DNA of 38,728 bases from Ruminococcus sp. (GTDB taxonomy: Bacteria; Bacillota; Clostridia; Oscillospirales; Ruminococcaceae), in NCBI GenBank assembly GCA_021200215.1, contig JAJQGV010000029.1:1-38728 (forward strand), given 5' to 3'. Shown here in pieces: positions 35,777 through 38,728 of the stretch. Within the stretch, counting starts at the first letter, position 1; every line of letters starts with the position of its first letter. Below the pieces are notes generated by a model. The model had not been told where the DNA came from, ran no database searches, and saw only the letters and a list, made by a program, of their open reading frames with translations. A program made the position numbers and the translations under genes.

Positions 35777-36943
35777 TTGAATACTATTGAACAGTTTAAC
35801 TCTCATGTTATGCAAACCTATGGCAGATTGCCTATAGTCGCTGAAAAAGGCGATGGAAGAACTTGCATAGATGAGAATGGAAAAGTATATATAGATTTAG
35901 GTAGCGGAATAGGTACTAATTCTCTTGGCTACTGCGATGAAGATTGGGCTAAGGCTGTATCTGAACAGGCCTTTAAGTTACAACATACTTCTAACTATTA
36001 CTATACTAAGGTTCAAGCAGATTTTGCAGAAAGACTCTGTAATGTTACTGGTTATGACAAAATCTTCTTTGGTAATAGCGGTGCTGAGGCTAATGAGTGT
36101 GCTATTAAGTTGGCTAGAAAGTACAGTTTCGACAAGTACGGAATGGATAGGCATAATATTATTACTCTAGTAAACTCTTTTCATGGCAGAACTTTATGTA
36201 CTCTTTCGGCTACTGGTCAGGATAGTTTCCATAATTACTTCTTTCCTTTCGTCGAGGGGTTTATCAACGTTAATGCTAACGATATTCAAGATTTAAAGTC
36301 TAAGTTAGATGGTTCTATATGTGCTATTATGGTTGAGTTTATCCAAGGTGAGGGCGGAGTTATTCCATTAGACAGAGAGTATATAAAAGAAGTGGAAAAT
36401 ATCTGTAAAGAGAATGATATTCTTTTCATAGCAGATGAGGTTCAAACTGGTGCGGGTCGTACGGGAACTTTCTTAACATCTCAAGCGTTTGGAGTTAAGC
36501 CAGATGTTACTACTATGGCTAAAGGTCTTGCAGGTGGTGTGCCTATTGGTGTTTGTTTGACTACTAATCAATTTGGTGACGTTCTAGTGAAAGGAACTCA
36601 TGGCTCTACATTTGGGGGTAATCCATTGGCTTGTGCAGGTGGTATAGCTGTTATAGATAAGGTTGCTACTCCACATTTCTTAGATGAGGTTACTAAGAAA
36701 GGAGAGTATATTAAAGAGAAACTATCTAAGTGTAGTGAGGTGGATAATATCTGTGGCATGGGCTTAATGCTTGGTATATCACTTAAGACTAAAAAAGCTA
36801 GTGATATTTTAGTTAAAGCTTGTGACAACGGTCTATTGATTCTTACAGCTAAGGAAAAAATTAGACTTCTACCACCTTTAAATATTACATATGATGAGCT
36901 TGATATGGGCTTGAATATTCTTATTAGGTTGCTTGAAGAATAA
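35777..36943 (+). CDS. argD: Acetylornithine aminotransferase (likely TTG start)
   Basis: KIFFGNSGAEANECAIKLARKYS, FIADEVQTGAGRTGTF, HGSTFGGNPLACAGG. Confidence 0.96.
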   Translation: MNTIEQFNSHVMQTYGRLPIVAEKGDGRTCIDENGKVYIDLGSGIGTNSLGYCDEDWAKAVSEQAFKLQHTSNYYYTKVQADFAERLCNVTGYDKIFFGNSGAEANECAIKLARKYSFDKYGMDRHNIITLVNSFHGRTLCTLSATGQDSFHNYFFPFVEGFINVNANDIQDLKSKLDGSICAIMVEFIQGEGGVIPLDREYIKEVENICKENDILFIADEVQTGAGRTGTFLTSQAFGVKPDVTTMAKGLAGGVPIGVCLTTNQFGDVLVKGTHGSTFGGNPLACAGGIAVIDKVATPHFLDEVTKKGEYIKEKLSKCSEVDNICGMGLMLGISLKTKKASDILVKACDNGLLILTAKEKIRLLPPLNITYDELDMGLNILIRLLEE

Positions 36944-37009
36944 TTATGACTTATCTATTTTATTTTAGCATGGAAAGAGGTGAAAATCGCTTATTATGCG
37001 ATTGGGTTT

Positions 37010-37486
37010 ATGAAATTAGTAGTTAATCAAAAGGGTAACAAAATGTTTGCAACTAAGAAAGACGATTCTAAAAATGTTGTATTTAGTATGGTTAAAAAAG
37101 GTCTACTTTCTAATACTCGTGTGGAGTTGTACAACAAGATGGGGTATCTTCTATATTCTTTAAAGTCCGATAAAAAAAGTAGACGTGCTAACTTTGATGT
37201 GTTTTTGAACGAAAAGATTGTTATGAAGGCATCTTGTACGGCAACATTTTTAAATCCAGCTATAGCTATTAAGTATTTGGATATTACTTATATACTTAGA
37301 AGTACCGATAAGATGAAGTTTATAGTGATTAAAGACAAGGAAGAGATAGGTAAAATCAATGTGATGGAAACTTTAAAAGGTGATTTACAGTTCGATATGG
37401 ATATTGATGACGAATCCTTTGAGGACTTCATGTTGCTATTTAATCAGATGATTTATATGTCTTTCTATGGTAAAGATAATCGATAA
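37010..37486 (+). CDS. Tubby/LURP-one-like C-terminal fold protein (tentative)
   Basis: Short beta-rich protein, FSMVKKGLLSNTRVELYNKMGYLLYSLKSDKKSRRANFDVFLNEKIVMKASC pattern. Confidence 0.4.
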   Translation: MKLVVNQKGNKMFATKKDDSKNVVFSMVKKGLLSNTRVELYNKMGYLLYSLKSDKKSRRANFDVFLNEKIVMKASCTATFLNPAIAIKYLDITYILRSTDKMKFIVIKDKEEIGKINVMETLKGDLQFDMDIDDESFEDFMLLFNQMIYMSFYGKDNR

Positions 37487-37544
37487 GAACGGTTATATCG
37501 TTCTAAAATAAATGTTATTATATTATTTTTTGGAGGTTTTTATT

Positions 37545-38453
37545 ATGAAACATCTTTTAAAGATGCTCGATTTGAGTACTGATGAGATTTTGGATATATT
37601 AGATACCGCAGACCAACTTAAGTATGAGTTGAAGAATGGTATTCCACATGAACACTTGAAAGGTAAAACTTTAGGTATGATATTTCAAAAGGCATCTACT
37701 AGAACTAGAGTTTCTTTTGAAACTGGTATGTATCAGTTAGGTGGTCACCCTTTATTCCTATCTTCTAAAGATTTACAGATTGGCAGAGGTGAACCTGTTC
37801 AAGATACTGCTAGAGTGCTTTCTCGTTACTTAAGCGGTATTATGATTAGAACCTTTGAACAGTCTGAAGTTGAAGCTCTTGCAGAATATGGTTCTATACC
37901 TATTATTAATGGTTTAACTGACTTCTGTCACCCTTGTCAAGTTCTTGCCGATTTAATGACTATTCGTGAGTTTAAAGGCTCTTTTGATGGTCTTAAAATG
38001 TGCTATATAGGTGATGGTAATAATATGGCTAACTCTTTAATAGTTGGTGGTTTAAAAGTTGGTATGGACGTTTCTATTGCTTGCCCTAATGACTATCAAC
38101 CCGATAAGCAGGTTCTTGACTTTACTAAAGACTTCGATAACAAGTTCTTTATGACTGACAAACCTCTTGAGGCTTGCAAAGATGCTGATATTGTATTAAC
38201 TGATGTTTGGGCATCTATGGGTCAAGAGGGTGAGGCTGAAAAGCGTAAGGTTGCGTTCGCTGGTTATCAAATTAATGATGAGGTTATGGCTCTTACCAAT
38301 CCAGAATGCCTTGTTATGCACTGTCTACCTGCTCACAGAGGTGAAGAAATTACTGCTGATGTCTTTGAGGCTCATGCTAAAGAAATCTTTGAAGAGGCTG
38401 AGAATCGTCTACACGCTCAAAAAGCCGTTATGGTTAAGCTTATGGCTGATTAG
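37545..38453 (+). CDS. argF: Ornithine carbamoyltransferase
   Basis: FQKASTRTRVSFETGMYQLGG, DFCHPCQVLADLMTI, MHCLPAHRGEEIT. Confidence 0.98.
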   Translation: MKHLLKMLDLSTDEILDILDTADQLKYELKNGIPHEHLKGKTLGMIFQKASTRTRVSFETGMYQLGGHPLFLSSKDLQIGRGEPVQDTARVLSRYLSGIMIRTFEQSEVEALAEYGSIPIINGLTDFCHPCQVLADLMTIREFKGSFDGLKMCYIGDGNNMANSLIVGGLKVGMDVSIACPNDYQPDKQVLDFTKDFDNKFFMTDKPLEACKDADIVLTDVWASMGQEGEAEKRKVAFAGYQINDEVMALTNPECLVMHCLPAHRGEEITADVFEAHAKEIFEEAENRLHAQKAVMVKLMAD

Positions 38454-38468
38454 TTTTAATTGATAGTT

Positions 38469-38497
38469 AATCGGAACGCTTGGCGTTCCGATTTTTT
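38469..38497 (+). terminator. Intrinsic terminator after argF
   Basis: ATCGGAACGC-ttg-GCGTTCCGATTTTTT. Confidence 0.9.
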
Positions 38498-38543
38498 AGT
38501 CATATTTCACAAAAAATTCATGAAAATATCTTAAAATTTTGGT

Positions 38544-38572
38544 TTGACATTTTATAAAAATCGTGATATAAT
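38544..38572 (+). promoter_or_regulatory. Sigma-A promoter driving small RNA-like unit 1
   Basis: TTGACA, 17-nt spacer, TATAAT. Confidence 0.85.
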
Positions 38573-38578
38573 AATAAA

Positions 38579-38653
38579 GTCGCTTGATGAGGAAGCGAGT
38601 GGAACGAATTAAAACCCACAAGATATACCTCAAAAAAATTTTTGAGAATTTTT
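38579..38653 (+). ncRNA. Putative ~75-nt small RNA
   Basis: Own promoter; CGCTTgatgaggAAGCG and GTGG...CCAC stems; CTCAAAAA-aa-TTTTTGAG-AATTTTT terminator; no ORF. Confidence 0.55.
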
Positions 38654-38664
38654 AAAAAAAGTTC

Positions 38665-38693
38665 TTGACAAATCACAAATAATGTGATATACT
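38665..38693 (+). promoter_or_regulatory. Sigma-A promoter driving unit 2 (truncated by window end)
   Basis: TTGACA, 17-nt spacer containing ATCACAaataaTGTGAT, TATACT. Confidence 0.85.
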
Positions 38694-38728
38694 TAAATAG
38701 TTGCGTGAGAAATTCATCACGGAATGAG

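Noticed and set aside
38203-38463. 86-aa Leu-rich ORF at the end of argF
   Set aside because: Alternate frame of argF; composition artefact.
38579-38653. Hammerhead ribozyme reading of TTGATGAGGAAGCGAG...GAA
   Set aside because: CTGATGA and GAAA core elements are not both present in the correct arrangement.

Overview
AT-rich Bacillota (Clostridia/Oscillospiraceae-like) chromosomal segment. Family calls are from reading the supplied translations; no search was run. Left: fabD, aroE, aroK, an amidohydrolase, a class I fumarase alpha subunit and a DUF368 transporter. These are followed by a minus-strand tandem array of three small secreted proteins with near-identical single-repeat dockerin tails, then recG. 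Middle: DUF378 protein, a two-domain ComEA-like protein, spoVT, tRNA-Leu, ppk1, a full dockerin protein, and spoVAE/spoVAD. Next comes a compact (~6.8 kb) co-directional phage packaging/head/hub cluster (17182-23991) with intact terminase and protease catalytic motifs. It has no tape measure, sheath, lysis, integrase or repressor gene. Right: proS (short type), an orphan MazF, tRNA-Glu x2 and tRNA-Met, a type IV pilin-like protein, a degenerate MNT/HEPN pair, and an arginine cluster (argG, argH, argC, argB, argD, argF). The argJ slot of that cluster is filled by a shortened ArgJ-like protein lacking the catalytic motif. The strongest candidates for something undescribed are: (1) the minimal capsid/packaging cluster with an N-terminally short TerS-like protein; (2) the ArgJ-like pseudoenzyme; (3) the ACTTGTCAAG/ACTTGCAAAG palindromic repeat family that runs into the 3' ends of fabD and aroK; (4) the half-dockerin array with a fourth relic copy; and (5) two tandem promoter-driven small RNA-like units at the right edge.
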